Notes: generated by a model from the letters alone, not told the origin. 64,000 nucleotides of DNA from Deltaproteobacteria bacterium (GCA_021848385.1 JAJZUQ010000006.1:28230-92229), one strand, 5' to 3'; positions 26,811 through 37,163 are shown, counted from the stretch's first letter. Numbers and translations: made by a program.

Positions 26811-26920
26811 TACCGCAAAGACGCAAAGGACGCGAAGGAATGCAGAGCGACTTCTTTAAGGGGTATGTCAGACTCAAAATCTGGTGGGTTTTCTTTGCGT
26901 TCTTTGCGACTTTGCGGTTC
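26811..26920. repeat. Family F inverted repeat upstream of mtnA
   Basis: ACCGCAAAGACGCAAAGG (left) and CTTTGCGACTTTGCGGTT (right) are near-perfect inverse complements about 110 bases apart. A CCACAGAGG motif at 26777, shared with the repeats at 34483 and 51228, lies just upstream. It is non-coding. Confidence 0.65.
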
Positions 26921-26954
26921 ACTAATCAGTTTTTTCGTTTTACATGAGGTCTTT

Positions 26955-27995
26955 ATGTCTTTCCGTACGATCGAATGGCGCGACGACAAGGTGGTGATGA
27001 TCGACCAGACCCGGCTCCCTGGCGAAGAGGTGTACAACGAGTACAGCGACTTCAAGGGGGTGGCGGAGGCGATCCGTGGGATGATCATCCGCGGCGCCCC
27101 TGCCATCGGTGTCGCGGCAGCCATGGGGGTCGCCCTGGGGAGCAGGGAGATCATCGCCGATACCCATGAGTCGTTCTACCAGCAGCTCTCCAATGTCTGC
27201 GATGTACTGGCCCGCACCCGCCCGACGGCGGTCAACCTGTTCTGGGCCATCGAGCGGATGAAGCGGGTAGCAGAGGCCCATCGCGACAAGGACCTGAACA
27301 GCATCCGCGCCATGCTCAAGGCGGAGGCGATCAGCATCGAGCAGGAAGACTTGCAGATCTGCCGGGCCATCGGCAGGAACGGTGCGGCGCTCATAAAAGA
27401 GGGCGCTACCATCCTCACCCACTGCAACGCCGGCGGTCTGGCCACAGCCGGCTACGGCACTGCCCTCGGCGTGATCCGTGCCGCCCATGAGGCGGGGAAG
27501 AATATCCAGGTGTTTGCCGACGAGACCCGCCCCTGGCTCCAGGGTGCGCGTCTCACCGCATGGGAACTGATGAAGGACAACATCCCGGTGACTCTCATCT
27601 CCGACAACATGGCCGGTTTTTTCATGAAGAAAGGGGAGATAACCTGCTGCGTGGTGGGGGCAGACCGGATCGCCGCCAACGGCGACACCGCCAACAAGAT
27701 AGGCACCTACAGTGTGGCGGTGCTGGCAAGGGAGAACGGCATCCCCTTCTACGTGGCGGCCCCCATCTCCACCCTGGACCTGACCCTTGCCAATGGCGAC
27801 GCCATCCCCATCGAGGAGCGCAATGCACGGGAGGTGACCCACATCCAGGGAGTCCCCGTGGCGCCGGAGGGGGTGAGGGTTCGCAACCCAGCCTTCGACG
27901 TCACCCCCGCCAAATATATCACCGGCATCATCACCGAAAAGGGGGTCGTGCGGGGTGATTACGAACGGGAGCTGAAGCGGCTGGTGGGGCAATGA
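26955..27995 (+). CDS. mtnA: S-methyl-5-thioribose-1-phosphate isomerase
   Basis: The 346-residue enzyme of methionine salvage converts methylthioribose-1-phosphate to the ribulose form. Family motifs include [11 protein letters not shown], catalytic C157 in [19 protein letters not shown], and the catalytic aspartate near residue 236 in [19 protein letters not shown]. The ATG at 26955 gives the family N-terminus MSFRTIEW; the open frame upstream is repeat sequence. Its stop overlaps the glnE ATG by four bases, an unexpected pairing of methionine salvage with nitrogen control. Confidence 0.94.
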   Translation: MSFRTIEWRDDKVVMIDQTRLPGEEVYNEYSDFKGVAEAIRGMIIRGAPAIGVAAAMGVALGSREIIADTHESFYQQLSNVCDVLARTRPTAVNLFWAIERMKRVAEAHRDKDLNSIRAMLKAEAISIEQEDLQICRAIGRNGAALIKEGATILTHCNAGGLATAGYGTALGVIRAAHEAGKNIQVFADETRPWLQGARLTAWELMKDNIPVTLISDNMAGFFMKKGEITCCVVGADRIAANGDTANKIGTYSVAVLARENGIPFYVAAPISTLDLTLANGDAIPIEERNAREVTHIQGVPVAPEGVRVRNPAFDVTPAKYITGIITEKGVVRGDYERELKRLVGQ

Positions 27996-30900
27996 CCCGG
28001 GGTGCCGAGTTCGCCGCGGCTCTGGAGCAGGCCCTGACTGGTGAGCCGGCAGCGGAGAAGGACCGGCAGCTTGGCACGTTCCTGGAAAGTCATGGCTTTG
28101 CCTACGGCGCCCGCTCGGCCACCAACCTGCGCCTCCTGGCAGATGTCCTTCCCCCCGATACCCTGAAATCTGTCTCCATCGCCACACTTGCCACGGCACT
28201 CCCCGACATGGCGCTGAACGGCCTTGAGCGGATCAGCACCGTCGTCCCCCGCGACGAACTTCTGGCCGTCTGCAACAAAAAACAGAGCCTGAACCAGTTG
28301 ATAACCATCTGCGGAGCCTCCCCCTTTCTGACCAACATCATCGGCCGGGACCCTGTCTTTTTTCACCAGCTTTTCAATGAACGCCAGATCAACCTCCGCC
28401 GCAGCGAAGCCGAAACACTTGCCGCCCTGCGTGCCCTTGCAGGGGAGACGGATGATTATCCCGCCATTTTCGGGGTTCTGCGCCGCTTCAAATTCGCCGA
28501 GATACTCCGCATCGCCGCCCGGGACCTGAACGGACTGGCCCCCCTGGAGGAGGTGACCGGCGAACTCTCTTCCCTGGCCGCTGCATCCCTTCAGATCGCC
28601 TACGAGGTCGCCCGACGCCGGCTCGTCATCGAGCATGGCGTGCCGCTCATGCAGACCCCCCAGGGGGAACGGGAAGCGGACCTGACCGTTATCGGCATGG
28701 GGAAATTCGGCGGCCGGGAGCTCAATTTTTCTTCGGACATCGACATCATCTACTTCTATTCCTCCGACAAGGGGGAAACGGCCGGCGTCCCCGACGGCCA
28801 GGGAGGGGTGAAGGGAAAGCTTTCCCTCCATGCCTTCTTCGTCAAGCTGGGAGAGATGGTTTCCAAGGCGGTTTCCCAGGTAACGGAAGACGGTTTCGTG
28901 TTCCGCGTGGACATGGGGCTGCGGCCTGAGGGAAAGAGCGGCGACATGGCCTGTTCCCTTCGCTCCGCCGAGGTGTACTACGAATCGTGGGGACAGTCAT
29001 GGGAGCGTGCCGCCATGCTCAAGGCGCGGCCGGTCGCCGGCTCCATCGAGCTGGGTGAACAGCTGCTGCGTTCCATCGAGCCTTTTGTCTACCGCAAGTA
29101 CCTGGACTACAACCTCGTGGAAGACATGATGGGGATGAAGAAGAAGATTGACGCCTCTCTCGCCCGATCTCAGGAGGGGGAATACAACATCAAGCTCGGT
29201 CGGGGGGGGATCCGGGAGATCGAGTTCTTCATCCAGGCCCTGCAACTGGTCTATGCCGGCAAGAATCCTTCGCTGCGCCAGAAAAACTCCCTGTTGGCGC
29301 TGGCCGGGCTGCTGGAGGCGCGCATCATTAATGAGGAGGATTGCAACGCCCTCCGTGAGGCCTATCGCTTCCTCCGCACCGTAGAGCACCGGATCCAGGT
29401 TGTTCAGGAGCGCCAGACCCACTCGCTTCCCCATAAAGAGGAGGAGATGAGGGCTCTCGCCCGACGATGCGGGTATATGCGCGTCGATGGTCTGGAGAAG
29501 TTCCGGCAGGTGCTGGAGGAGCATCGCACTGCGGTTTCCGTCATCTATGGCGGCCTGTTCCTCTCCCGGGACGAGAAGCTGCGGGAGGAGGTTAATCCGG
29601 AGATCTATTTTTTCTTCGACCGGAATGCCGATCCGGACCTGATCAAGGACATGCTGGCGGAACGGCGCTTCGAAAGGGTCGATGCTGCTTATGACCACCT
29701 GATCCTCCTGCGGGACGGCCCCCCCCGGGCCAATCTCACCGAGCGGGCGCGGCGGCTTCTGGAAAAGATCGCCCCACTGCTCCTCCAGGAGATATTCGCC
29801 TCCCCCGACCCGGACATGTCGCTGACCAACCTGGAGCGGTTTCTCTGCGCCGTCGGTTCCCGTTCATCCATTTATGCCCTGCTGGCGGAGAACCGGGAGA
29901 TACTCAAACTGCTCGTTTCCCTGTTCGGAATGTCGGAATTTCTCGCGAAGATATTTTTCAGCCATCCGGAACTGCTGGACAGCATGGTGTCCCGCTCCTA
30001 TGCCACCTTCGTCAAGGAGAGGGAGGAGATAGAGACCGAACTGGCGGCTCTTCTGGAGCTGGCGGAGGACTTCGAGGAGCGGCTTGACGTATTGCGCCGA
30101 TACCGCCACGAGGAATTCCTCCGGATCGGCATGAACGACACCTACGGCAAGTTGGGCCAGACCGAGATCGCCACCCAGCTTACCAACCTTGCCGATGTCT
30201 GTCTGGCTGCCGCCCACCGGATAGCGCAAGGGGAGCTGGCCCGGTTCGGCCGGCCGACCTGGACCGGTGCCGACGGAGTGGTGCGGGAAGCGGACTTCGC
30301 CGTGGTCGGCATGGGAAAGATGGGAGGGTACGAGCTCAACTACCACTCGGATCTGGACATCATCTATATCTACGACCACCAGGGGATTACCGACGGCGAA
30401 AAGCAGGTGACCAATCACGAGTACTTCGCCAAGCTTGCCCAGAAGATCATCTCCATCCTCACCACCCAGACCCGGGAAGGGTTCGTCTACAAAATCGACA
30501 CCCGGCTTCGACCGTCGGGAAATGCCGGCCCGCTGGTAACGTCACTCGGTTCGTTCCGTGATTACCACCGGGAGGAATCCCAGCTCTGGGAGCGCCAGGC
30601 CCTCACCAAGGCACGGGTGGTTCTGGGAGGGAAACTGCTGGCGGAAAGCATCGGGGAGATCATCCGGCAGACGGTGTATGGCGTCTGCGTAACCGAGGAT
30701 GCCCGCCAGGAGATCCACCGCCTCCGGATGCGGATGGAAAACGAGATCGCCCGGGAGAGCGAAGGGAGTTACAATATCAAGACCGGCCGGGGGGGGATGG
30801 TGGATGTGGAGTTCATCGTCCAGTACCTGCAGTTACGGTACGGCTGCAATCATTCCGAAATTCGCAGTTCGAGCACGTTGACGGCACTGAAGGGACTGAA

Positions 30901-31183
30901 GGGGGAAGGGCTGATCAGCGAGGAAGCTTTTGCCGTTCTCTCCCACGGCTACAAGTTCCTCCGCCGGCTGGAGAACCGCCTGCGGATCATCCATGACCAT
31001 TCCATGAACGATCTCGGCGGGTCGCGGGAGTACCTGGACAAGCTGGCACGCCGTCTCGGGTATGATCCGAAGCTGAAGCATCCGGGGGACACCCTCATGC
31101 GGGACTACGAAGAGGTGACGGAGCAGGTGCGCCGGGTGTATGCGACGATCCTGGGAGAGGAATCAGAAGAGAGTGCCGGCTAA
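27992..31183 (+). CDS. glnE: Bifunctional glutamine synthetase adenylyltransferase/deadenylase
   Basis: The 1063-residue protein has two nucleotidyltransferase domains. [17 protein letters not shown] (about residue 236) and [17 protein letters not shown] (about 775) carry the paired metal-binding aspartates of the deadenylase and adenylylase sites. It adjusts glutamine synthetase activity to nitrogen supply. It is about 110 residues longer than the E. coli protein. The start overlaps the mtnA stop (ATGA), so the two are translationally coupled. No terminator is clear; a 350-base repeat-bearing spacer follows. Confidence 0.96.
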   Translation: MTRGAEFAAALEQALTGEPAAEKDRQLGTFLESHGFAYGARSATNLRLLADVLPPDTLKSVSIATLATALPDMALNGLERISTVVPRDELLAVCNKKQSLNQLITICGASPFLTNIIGRDPVFFHQLFNERQINLRRSEAETLAALRALAGETDDYPAIFGVLRRFKFAEILRIAARDLNGLAPLEEVTGELSSLAAASLQIAYEVARRRLVIEHGVPLMQTPQGEREADLTVIGMGKFGGRELNFSSDIDIIYFYSSDKGETAGVPDGQGGVKGKLSLHAFFVKLGEMVSKAVSQVTEDGFVFRVDMGLRPEGKSGDMACSLRSAEVYYESWGQSWERAAMLKARPVAGSIELGEQLLRSIEPFVYRKYLDYNLVEDMMGMKKKIDASLARSQEGEYNIKLGRGGIREIEFFIQALQLVYAGKNPSLRQKNSLLALAGLLEARIINEEDCNALREAYRFLRTVEHRIQVVQERQTHSLPHKEEEMRALARRCGYMRVDGLEKFRQVLEEHRTAVSVIYGGLFLSRDEKLREEVNPEIYFFFDRNADPDLIKDMLAERRFERVDAAYDHLILLRDGPPRANLTERARRLLEKIAPLLLQEIFASPDPDMSLTNLERFLCAVGSRSSIYALLAENREILKLLVSLFGMSEFLAKIFFSHPELLDSMVSRSYATFVKEREEIETELAALLELAEDFEERLDVLRRYRHEEFLRIGMNDTYGKLGQTEIATQLTNLADVCLAAAHRIAQGELARFGRPTWTGADGVVREADFAVVGMGKMGGYELNYHSDLDIIYIYDHQGITDGEKQVTNHEYFAKLAQKIISILTTQTREGFVYKIDTRLRPSGNAGPLVTSLGSFRDYHREESQLWERQALTKARVVLGGKLLAESIGEIIRQTVYGVCVTEDARQEIHRLRMRMENEIARESEGSYNIKTGRGGMVDVEFIVQYLQLRYGCNHSEIRSSSTLTALKGLKGEGLISEEAFAVLSHGYKFLRRLENRLRIIHDHSMNDLGGSREYLDKLARRLGYDPKLKHPGDTLMRDYEEVTEQVRRVYATILGEESEESAG

Positions 31184-31238
31184 TGGGGATTTGTGGTATT
31201 GTGCCACACAGGATTTTCAAAACCTATTGAGATATAGC

Positions 31239-31406
31239 TGACGGCGGAGCCTCGTCCGTTACGGTCGTGCCGTTCGCTACGGACCTTCACCCGAGTCAGT
31301 TCTGATGGGGCACGACGCTACATCCCGTTTCTTGCTCAGAGGATACTTCTGGCGGGTGTCCGCTGCCGCTCGGTCTCTTCCCTCCACTGCCGAGACTCCG
31401 CCGTCA
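31239..31406. repeat. 168 bp element with 16 bp terminal inverted repeats (family D)
   Basis: TGACGGCGGAGCCTCG (31239-31254) and CGAGACTCCGCCGTCA (31391-31406) are inverse complements with one mismatch. Inside, GTCCGT and ACGGAC form a smaller inverted pair. No open frame is supported. It fills half of the spacer from 31184 to 31533; the rest shows nothing recognisable. Confidence 0.65.
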
Positions 31407-31533
31407 CCTACCGCTCATCGGATGAACTCCGAATTCAGGCCCAAAAGAAACCAATAAAATTGGCCTTTTCGATTGGATTTATCGCTTTTATCTGCGTCAA
31501 TCTGCGTTAACGTTCAAGGATGATTCCCGGAAA

Positions 31534-32190
31534 TTGAAAGACCGACTTTTGGAAATCTATGACCTGCTCCTGGCCCGCTATGGCCACCGCCACTGGTGGC
31601 CGGCGGAGACCCCCTTTGAGGTCTGCGTCGGGGCGATTCTGACCCAGAATACCAACTGGGGGAATGTGGAGAAGGCCATCGCCAACCTGAAGCGGGACGG
31701 GCTTCTCTCTCCCGAAGCGCTCCGTGACGTTCCGGTCGCGGTGCTGGCGGACGTGATCCGCCCTTCCGGGTTTTTCAACGTGAAAAGCATCCGGTTAAAA
31801 GCATTCGTGGCGCATCTGTTCGACCATCATGGCGGGAGCCTGGAGCGGATGTTCGCCGGGGAATGGCGGAAGCTGCGGGAGGAACTGCTGGGAGTGCCGG
31901 GAATCGGCCGGGAGACCTGCGATTCGATTCTGCTTTATGCCGGAGGGAAGCCGTCCTTCGTGGTGGATGCCTACACGAAGCGTCTCTTCTCGGCCCTTGG
32001 TCTCGTCTCAGAAAAGGCCGACTACGAAACGGTCCGCTCCCTCTTCATGGACAATCTTCCCGCCGACCACCGCTTCTACAACGAATACCATGCCCTCATC
32101 GTCCATCACGGCAAGGAACACTGCCGCAAGCGCCCCCGCTGCGCCGGCTGTCCCCTCCATGTCTGTCCTTCAGCCATTCATCTCCAGTGA
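31534..32190 (+). CDS. HhH-GPD DNA glycosylase, MagIII/endonuclease III-like
   Basis: The 218-residue base-excision repair protein has the helix-hairpin-helix LLGVPGIGRETCDSILLY and catalytic D145 (FVVDAYTKRLF). Where endonuclease III has its catalytic lysine (GVGRKTA) this protein has E127 (GIGRETC), the pattern of monofunctional 3-methyladenine glycosylases such as MagIII. Four C-terminal cysteines (C197, C203, C206, C211) suggest a 4Fe-4S cluster, but with CX5CX2CX4C spacing instead of CX6CX2CX5C. The start is a TTG; no better upstream start exists. Its 3' end overlaps the convergent response-regulator gene by 21 bases. Confidence 0.83.
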   Translation: MKDRLLEIYDLLLARYGHRHWWPAETPFEVCVGAILTQNTNWGNVEKAIANLKRDGLLSPEALRDVPVAVLADVIRPSGFFNVKSIRLKAFVAHLFDHHGGSLERMFAGEWRKLREELLGVPGIGRETCDSILLYAGGKPSFVVDAYTKRLFSALGLVSEKADYETVRSLFMDNLPADHRFYNEYHALIVHHGKEHCRKRPRCAGCPLHVCPSAIHLQ

Positions 32191-33096
32191 CTCCACCCGG
32201 TTCCGGCCGTTCTTCTTTGCCCGGTAGAGTGCCTCGTCGGCATTCCGCAGCAGGGTGTCGACGGAGTCGACTCGCGGGGAAGGAAAAGTCGCAACGCCGA
32301 GGCTGATGGTGACGTTAAGTGACTGGAGCCTTCCTGAAAAGATAATCTCTTCAATCCCCTTTCTCAGTCGCTCCGCGAACTGCAGAGCCTGGGCGGTGCC
32401 GGTATCCGGCAGGATCACAACGAACTCCTCGCCTCCGTAACGGGCGGCGGTGTCGTAGCGACGGATCAGGTCCCTGATGAAGGCAGCCACCATCGTCAGG
32501 ACCATATCTCCCTCCTGGTGGCCATAGGTGTCGTTGACTTTTTTAAAATGGTCGATATCGGCCATTACCAGGGAGAATGATTCGTTTTTCCTGATGGAAC
32601 GCGGGAATTCCCGTTCGAGGGCCTCCGTGAAGTAGCGCCGGTTGTTGAGGCCGGTCAGCGGATCGGTGTTGGAGAGTTCCGTAAGGAGTTCGTTGGACTT
32701 TTTCAGTGCGTCCTGAAGTGCCTTGATCTTGAGCTGCACCTTGACCCGCGCCACCAGTTCGCCGGCGTCGAAGGGCTTGGTGACGTAATCGCACGCCCCC
32801 TGCTCCAGTCCCCGGATTTTGAGATCCAGGTCTTCGCGGCCGGTCAGCATGATGACGGGGATGTCCTTAAGCCCCCCCTGCGTCTGCATCAGGGCCATGA
32901 ACTTGAAGCCGTCCATGCGTGGCATCTCCAGGTCGCAGAGCACCAGGTCCGCGGGGTTGTCGAGGAGTGCCTTGAACCCATCGATACCATCTCCGGCCTG
33001 CCGGTACAGGTCGAAGAGAGCACATTTTTGCAGTGTCTGGATTATCTGGTCGCGGACGGTTTCCGAATCATCAATGACGAGTACGCTGGTTGGCAC
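32170..33096 (-). CDS. Response regulator with GGDEF output (diguanylate cyclase)
   Basis: The 308-residue protein joins a REC domain (residues 1-120; phospho-acceptor Asp in VLCDLEMPRMDGF near residue 55, Lys in VTKPFD) to a GGDEF domain (about 140-308). The active site is ARYGGEEF, and RRYD five residues before GGEEF forms the inhibitory RxxD site. A phosphorelay signal is therefore turned into cyclic di-GMP under product control. PleD and WspR have a similar logic. No histidine kinase lies adjacent. It overlaps the glycosylase gene tail to tail. Confidence 0.93.
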   Translation of the reverse strand: MPTSVLVIDDSETVRDQIIQTLQKCALFDLYRQAGDGIDGFKALLDNPADLVLCDLEMPRMDGFKFMALMQTQGGLKDIPVIMLTGREDLDLKIRGLEQGACDYVTKPFDAGELVARVKVQLKIKALQDALKKSNELLTELSNTDPLTGLNNRRYFTEALEREFPRSIRKNESFSLVMADIDHFKKVNDTYGHQEGDMVLTMVAAFIRDLIRRYDTAARYGGEEFVVILPDTGTAQALQFAERLRKGIEEIIFSGRLQSLNVTISLGVATFPSPRVDSVDTLLRNADEALYRAKKNGRNRVESLEMNG

Positions 33097-33117
33097 GGTA
33101 TCCTTCCCCTTCGAGGG

Positions 33118-33699
33118 CTATTTCAACGCATCCCTTGTGCTATCGTGAAAGACCAGATCGAGGAACTGCTTGAGGATGGCGGCGGTGAGCCCCCAGATTT
33201 CGTCGTTGCCGAAGGTGTAGAAATGGACCGGATGCTGGCGCCCCTTCCAGTTCCAGTCCTCGGTCCGGAAGATCTCCGGCCTGAGCAGGTGGGAGAGGGG
33301 GACTTCCAGTACCCTTTCGATCTCCCAAACGTTGATCCTGAGGGGGTAATCGGCGGGGAAGAGGCCGACGCAAGGGGTGACCAGGTAATTGTGGATGGAG
33401 TAGAAATCGTCCAGCACCCCCAGTATCTCCACGTCTTCCGGGGCGATTCCGACCTCTTCCCAGGTTTCCCGCAGGGCGGTCTGGATGAGGTCCGTGTCGT
33501 CAGGTTCGGCGCTGCCGCCGGGAAAGGATATCTCCCCCCGGTGGTGGTTGAGGTGCTCGGTCCGCTTGGTGAGGAGGACGTGGTATTCCCCCTGTTTGGG
33601 GAAGAGGGGGAGGAGCACCGCCGCCGGCACGGGTCCGGGGGCCATGGGTGCCCGGACATGGGCGGCCAGGGCGGTCTTTATGTGATCTTTCAGGTCCAT
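33118..33699 (-). CDS. Nudix hydrolase, CoA-pyrophosphatase-like
   Basis: The 193-residue protein has a Nudix box at about residues 61-85 (FPGGSAEPDD, then ALRETWEEVGI) and the HHRGEISFPGG lead-in typical of the NudL/CoA diphosphatase subgroup. Such enzymes hydrolyse CoA or related dinucleotide pyrophosphates. The substrate is inferred from the subgroup motif. It lies on the same strand as the REC-GGDEF gene (21-base gap) and downstream of rpe. Confidence 0.86.
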   Translation of the reverse strand: MDLKDHIKTALAAHVRAPMAPGPVPAAVLLPLFPKQGEYHVLLTKRTEHLNHHRGEISFPGGSAEPDDTDLIQTALRETWEEVGIAPEDVEILGVLDDFYSIHNYLVTPCVGLFPADYPLRINVWEIERVLEVPLSHLLRPEIFRTEDWNWKGRQHPVHFYTFGNDEIWGLTAAILKQFLDLVFHDSTRDALK

Positions 33700-33708
33700 G
33701 GGAAAACC

Positions 33709-33786
33709 AGTGCGGAAGGCTGGAAGCGCGGAAGGCTTGAAGGAAAAGTCGAAAGACTTACTTCAGCGCTTCCGATCTTCCGCACT
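33709..33786. repeat. Family G hairpin between rpe and the Nudix gene
   Basis: AGTGCGGAAG and CTTCCGCACT bound a 78 bp inverted repeat with further internal pairing (GGAAGCGC with GCGCTTCC). Its end overlaps the rpe stop codon. A second copy lies at 36018-36094. Confidence 0.65.
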
Positions 33787-34450
33787 AAAGCACTGTTTCC
33801 TTCGCTCGCCGCTTCAGTTCCGCGATGGTGGCGGCATAGTCCGGGCTGCCGAATACGGCGCTCCCCGCCACGAATACGTCGGCACCGGCGTGGGCGATCC
33901 GGTCGATGTTGTCGGTCTTGACCCCGCCGTCGACTTCCAGTTCCGTCTCCAGGCCGCGCTTGTCGAGCATCCCCCGCAGGGCATGGATCTTGGGGAGGCA
34001 TGCCTCAATGAACGACTGTCCGCCGAACCCCGGGTTGACGGTCATGAGCAGAACCAGGTCAAGTTCTTCCAGAAGGTATTCCAGGACGTTGAGGGGGGTT
34101 GCCGGGTTGAGGGAGACGCCGGCTTTCTTCCCGAACGACTTGATGAGCTGAACTGTCCGGTGCAGATGGTGGGTCGCTTCGGCATGCACCACGATGATGT
34201 CGGAGCCGGCCTTGGCGAAGTCGGGGATGTAGCGGTCGGGATTCTCTATCATCAGGTGAACGTCAAGGGGAAGGTCGGTAACCCGCCGCACTGCTTCCAC
34301 CACCAGGGGGCCGATAGTGATGTTGGGGACGAAATGGCCGTCCATGACGTCAATATGGATATAGTCGGCACCAGCTGCCGCCACGGTCCGCACTTCGTCG
34401 CCAAGGCGGGCGAAATCGGCGGAGAGGATGGATGGGGCGATCTTTTTCAT
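33785..34450 (-). CDS. rpe: Ribulose-phosphate 3-epimerase
   Basis: The 221-residue TIM barrel interconverts ribulose-5-phosphate and xylulose-5-phosphate. The catalytic and metal-site motifs are [57 protein letters not shown] and EVDGGV. The ATG at 34450 gives the family start MKKIAPSIL and has a GGAGGT-type site just upstream on the minus strand. It lies downstream of rsmB, a common pairing. Confidence 0.96.
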   Translation of the reverse strand: MKKIAPSILSADFARLGDEVRTVAAAGADYIHIDVMDGHFVPNITIGPLVVEAVRRVTDLPLDVHLMIENPDRYIPDFAKAGSDIIVVHAEATHHLHRTVQLIKSFGKKAGVSLNPATPLNVLEYLLEELDLVLLMTVNPGFGGQSFIEACLPKIHALRGMLDKRGLETELEVDGGVKTDNIDRIAHAGADVFVAGSAVFGSPDYAATIAELKRRAKETVL

Positions 34451-34482
34451 GTACGACCTCCGAAAGGGGAAAAATCTGTTTT

Positions 34483-34651
34483 CTACCACAGAGAACGCGG
34501 AGGAACGTGGAGGAAAAACCAGAAACGACCACGAATTACACCAATCATCACGAATTGAATCAAAACCATGTGGCCATGGTTTTATTCGTGTTATTCGTGG
34601 TTAAAAAATGTTTTTGACGTTCTCCGTGTTCCTCTGTGCCCTCTGTGTAAA
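34483..34651. repeat. Family F repeat in the rsmB-rpe spacer
   Basis: Left arm ACCACAGAGAACGCGGAGGA and right arm (CCGTGTTCCTCTGTG) are inverse complements, enclosing a second inverted pair built on CACGAATTAC and TTATTCGTG around a CATGTGGCCATGG core. It is non-coding. Confidence 0.65.
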
Positions 34652-34662
34652 GGCTTTTGGTG

Positions 34663-36006
34663 TTATGTTTTTCTCAGACGTGCGGCGAAGAAGCCGTCCA
34701 TGCCGTGCCGGTGGGGCCAGCTTCGGAAGTACCCCTGCTCGGTGAACAGTTCCCGGCGGTCAGGGAAGAGTTCACGCAAATCTTCTAGCACAAATCCGCT
34801 CTGTTCGGAAAGAAAATCCTCGATTACCGCCTCGTTTTCCTCCCTGTCGGTGCTGCAGACCCCGTAGAGGATGGTCCCCCCCGCCGGGAGGATCCGGGCG
34901 GCATTGCGGAGGATCGTCTGCTGGGTCCGGGCCAGGGCGATGATGTCGGCAGGGCTTTTCCACCACTTCCCCTCAGGATTACGGCGGATAACGCCGAGGC
35001 CGGAGCAGGGGGCATCCACGAGGATGCGGTCGAACCGCTCCCCCGCCAGTGGGGTCAGGGTCTTGGTGGCATCGATAGAGCGTGTGGTAATGGTGCTTAC
35101 GCCGAGGCGTCTTGCGGTTTCCTCGACCAGGCGGAGCTTGCGGGCGCCGATATCGCTGGCGAGTATGGTGCCACTGTTCCCCATGAGCTGGGCCAGATAG
35201 GTTGTCTTTCCCCCGGGGGCCGCACAGAGGTCGAGGATGCGCTCCCCCGGCGCCGGATCCAGGAAAATTGTCGCCAGCTGTGATGATTCGTCCTGAACGG
35301 TGAAGAGTCCCTCCCGGAAGCTGTCCAGTCTCCCGATGGCTACCGGACTGACGATTCGCAGGCCGTCGGGTGAATAGCGGCAGAAGGTGGTGTCGGCACC
35401 TTCCGCGGAGAGGCGGGTTTGCAGCTCGTCACGGCTTGACCGGAGCGTGTTGACGCGGATGGTGAGGGGTGCCGGTTCGACCATGGCCCGGGCAAGGGAT
35501 TCCGCTTCCTCCATCCCCAGCTGTTCCAGCCAGCGAGCGGTGAGCCACGCCGGTTCGGACCAGGCGGCGGCCAGGTAGGCGGCCGGTTTTTTCACGGGAT
35601 CGGGAAAGCGGATGTTCTGCCGTTCCCGATCGGTCTGACGCAGCACGGCGTTGATGAAACCGCTGGCGCGGGGTGCCAGGGTCTTGGCCAGTTCCACGGT
35701 GGCGTGGACTGCCGCGGCAGTCGGAACCCGGTCCAGGTAGAGGAGCTGGTAGATGCCGAGGCGGAGCAGGATGTGGACGGAGCGCTCCAGCCGGCCGGTC
35801 TTCTGGCTGGCGAACTGGTCGATGACGTGGTCGAGGGTCCCCTGCCGGCGGAGCACGCCGTAGACCAGTTCGGTCAGGAGCCCCCGGTCCGGACCCTGCA
35901 ACGTGCCGTGGGTCAGTTCATGGTCGAGGAGGATGTCGGCGTAGGAACGCTCCTTTTCGATGCGAAGGAGGATGTCGAAGGCGGCGCTGCGCGAGGTGGT
36001 GGTCAA
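34663..36006 (-). CDS. rsmB: 16S rRNA m5C967 methyltransferase RsmB
   Basis: The 447-residue protein has an N-terminal NusB-like RNA-binding domain (about 1-135) and a Rossmann methyltransferase domain. The SAM-binding ILDLCAAPGGKTTYLAQ and the two catalytic cysteines in VDAPCSGLGVIRRNPEGKW and GVCSTDREENE are visible. It methylates C967 of 16S rRNA. It sits between htpX and rpe on the same strand with repeat-filled spacers. Confidence 0.95.
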   Translation of the reverse strand: MTTTSRSAAFDILLRIEKERSYADILLDHELTHGTLQGPDRGLLTELVYGVLRRQGTLDHVIDQFASQKTGRLERSVHILLRLGIYQLLYLDRVPTAAAVHATVELAKTLAPRASGFINAVLRQTDRERQNIRFPDPVKKPAAYLAAAWSEPAWLTARWLEQLGMEEAESLARAMVEPAPLTIRVNTLRSSRDELQTRLSAEGADTTFCRYSPDGLRIVSPVAIGRLDSFREGLFTVQDESSQLATIFLDPAPGERILDLCAAPGGKTTYLAQLMGNSGTILASDIGARKLRLVEETARRLGVSTITTRSIDATKTLTPLAGERFDRILVDAPCSGLGVIRRNPEGKWWKSPADIIALARTQQTILRNAARILPAGGTILYGVCSTDREENEAVIEDFLSEQSGFVLEDLRELFPDRRELFTEQGYFRSWPHRHGMDGFFAARLRKT

Positions 36007-36017
36007 GTTGGCTCCTC

Positions 36018-36094
36018 AGTGCGGAAGGTTGATAGTAGGGAAGGCGGGAAAATAAGAGCGCGGAGTGGGAAGGTAACAGGCTGACTTCCGCACT
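36018..36094. repeat. Family G hairpin between htpX and rsmB
   Basis: AGTGCGGAAG (36018-36027) and CTTCCGCACT (36085-36094) are perfect inverse complements at the ends of a 77 bp unit, matching the copy at 33709-33786. Confidence 0.65.
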
Positions 36095-36123
36095 TCCGCG
36101 CTTCGAACTTCCGGGGTGAGGCG

Positions 36124-36978
36124 TCAGCCTCTCGGCCCGTACGCCATTTCTTCCAGCCGCCGTACCCGCTCTTCCATGGGGGGGTGGGTAGAGAAGAGGG
36201 ACATGAGCCCTCCCCCGGTGAGGGGGTTGACGATGAACATGTGGGCTGTGGCGGGGCTTGCGTCGGCCATCGGGATCTGCCGGTTGGCCATTTCCAGTTT
36301 ACGGAGGGCATTGGCCAGGTAGAGGGGGTTGCCGCTGACCTCGGCGCCACCCCGGTCGGCGCCAAACTCCCGGGAGCGGGAGATGGCCATCTGGATAAGC
36401 ATGGCGGCGATAGGGGCGACGATGGCCATGATGATAAGGCCGAATCCACCTCGTTCCTCGTCCCGGTCCCGGCCGCCGCCGAAGATCGCGGCCCACTGGG
36501 CCATCTGGGCCAGATAGGTAATGGCGCCGGCTATGGTGGCGGCCACAGAGGAGATGAGGATGTCGCGATTCTTGACGTGGGTCAGCTCATGGGCCATGAC
36601 TCCCATCAGTTCTTCGTGGTTCAGAATTCGCATGATGCCGGCGGTCGCAGCCACGGCGGCATGTTCCGGGTTGCGTCCCGTGGCAAAGGCGTTGGGGGTT
36701 TCCGAAGGAATGACGTAGACCCGGGGCATGGGGATGGCTGCCTGTGCAGCCAGTTGGCGCACCAGCCCGTAGAACTCGGGCTGCTCGGCCTCAGTAACTT
36801 CTTTGGCGCCGTACATGGCAAGCACGATCTTGTCGGAGAACCAGTAGGAGACGAAGTTCATCACCCCGGCCATGATGAGGGCGAAGGTCATCCCCCCCCT
36901 GCCGCCGATGGCACCGCCGGCCAGGACCAGCAGCATGGTGAGCAGGGCCATGAGAAAGGTAGTCTTTAAGGTATTCAT
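36124..36978 (-). CDS. htpX: HtpX-family membrane zinc metalloprotease
   Basis: The 284-residue M48 protease has two N-terminal hydrophobic helices (about 7-26 and 31-50), the zinc-binding [13 protein letters not shown] (HEXXH), two further hydrophobic segments, and a downstream glutamate in GADRGGAE as third ligand. HtpX degrades misfolded membrane proteins alongside FtsH. The ATG at 36978 gives the hydrophobic N-terminus; the longer frame upstream is promoter sequence. It has its own promoter and is divergent from the selenoprotein gene. Confidence 0.93.
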   Translation of the reverse strand: MNTLKTTFLMALLTMLLVLAGGAIGGRGGMTFALIMAGVMNFVSYWFSDKIVLAMYGAKEVTEAEQPEFYGLVRQLAAQAAIPMPRVYVIPSETPNAFATGRNPEHAAVAATAGIMRILNHEELMGVMAHELTHVKNRDILISSVAATIAGAITYLAQMAQWAAIFGGGRDRDEERGGFGLIIMAIVAPIAAMLIQMAISRSREFGADRGGAEVSGNPLYLANALRKLEMANRQIPMADASPATAHMFIVNPLTGGGLMSLFSTHPPMEERVRRLEEMAYGPRG

Positions 36979-37032
36979 AACGTTTCCTTTGCGTATGCAG
37001 TCAGTAGCGTAACAACAGTTGTTTGTCAGCCC

Positions 37033-37061
37033 AGTATAATCATTGCCGGTCAAAACTGCAA
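37033..37061 (-). promoter_or_regulatory. Promoter of htpX
   Basis: On the minus strand TTGCAG (37056-37061), a 17 bp spacer and TATACT (37033-37038). Confidence 0.6.
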
Positions 37062-37087
37062 GGGGGAGCACCGCCGTCTTCCTCTCC

Positions 37088-37115
37088 TTGACTCTGCCCG
37101 GGAGTGAGCTACGAT
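37088..37115 (+). promoter_or_regulatory. Promoter of the thioredoxin-like selenoprotein gene
   Basis: TTGACT (37088-37093), a 16 bp spacer and TACGAT (37110-37115). The leader to the ATG at 37164 is about 40 bases and ends in a strong AAGGAGG. Confidence 0.6.
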
Positions 37116-37163
37116 TTACCCGCGATCTGGTTTGGCGATACAACAACCCAAGGAGGTAGTGTC

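Noticed and set aside
25309..26922. 537-codon minus-strand frame opposite gatB
   Set aside because: It mirrors gatB codon structure and crosses into a repeat; no family features are visible.
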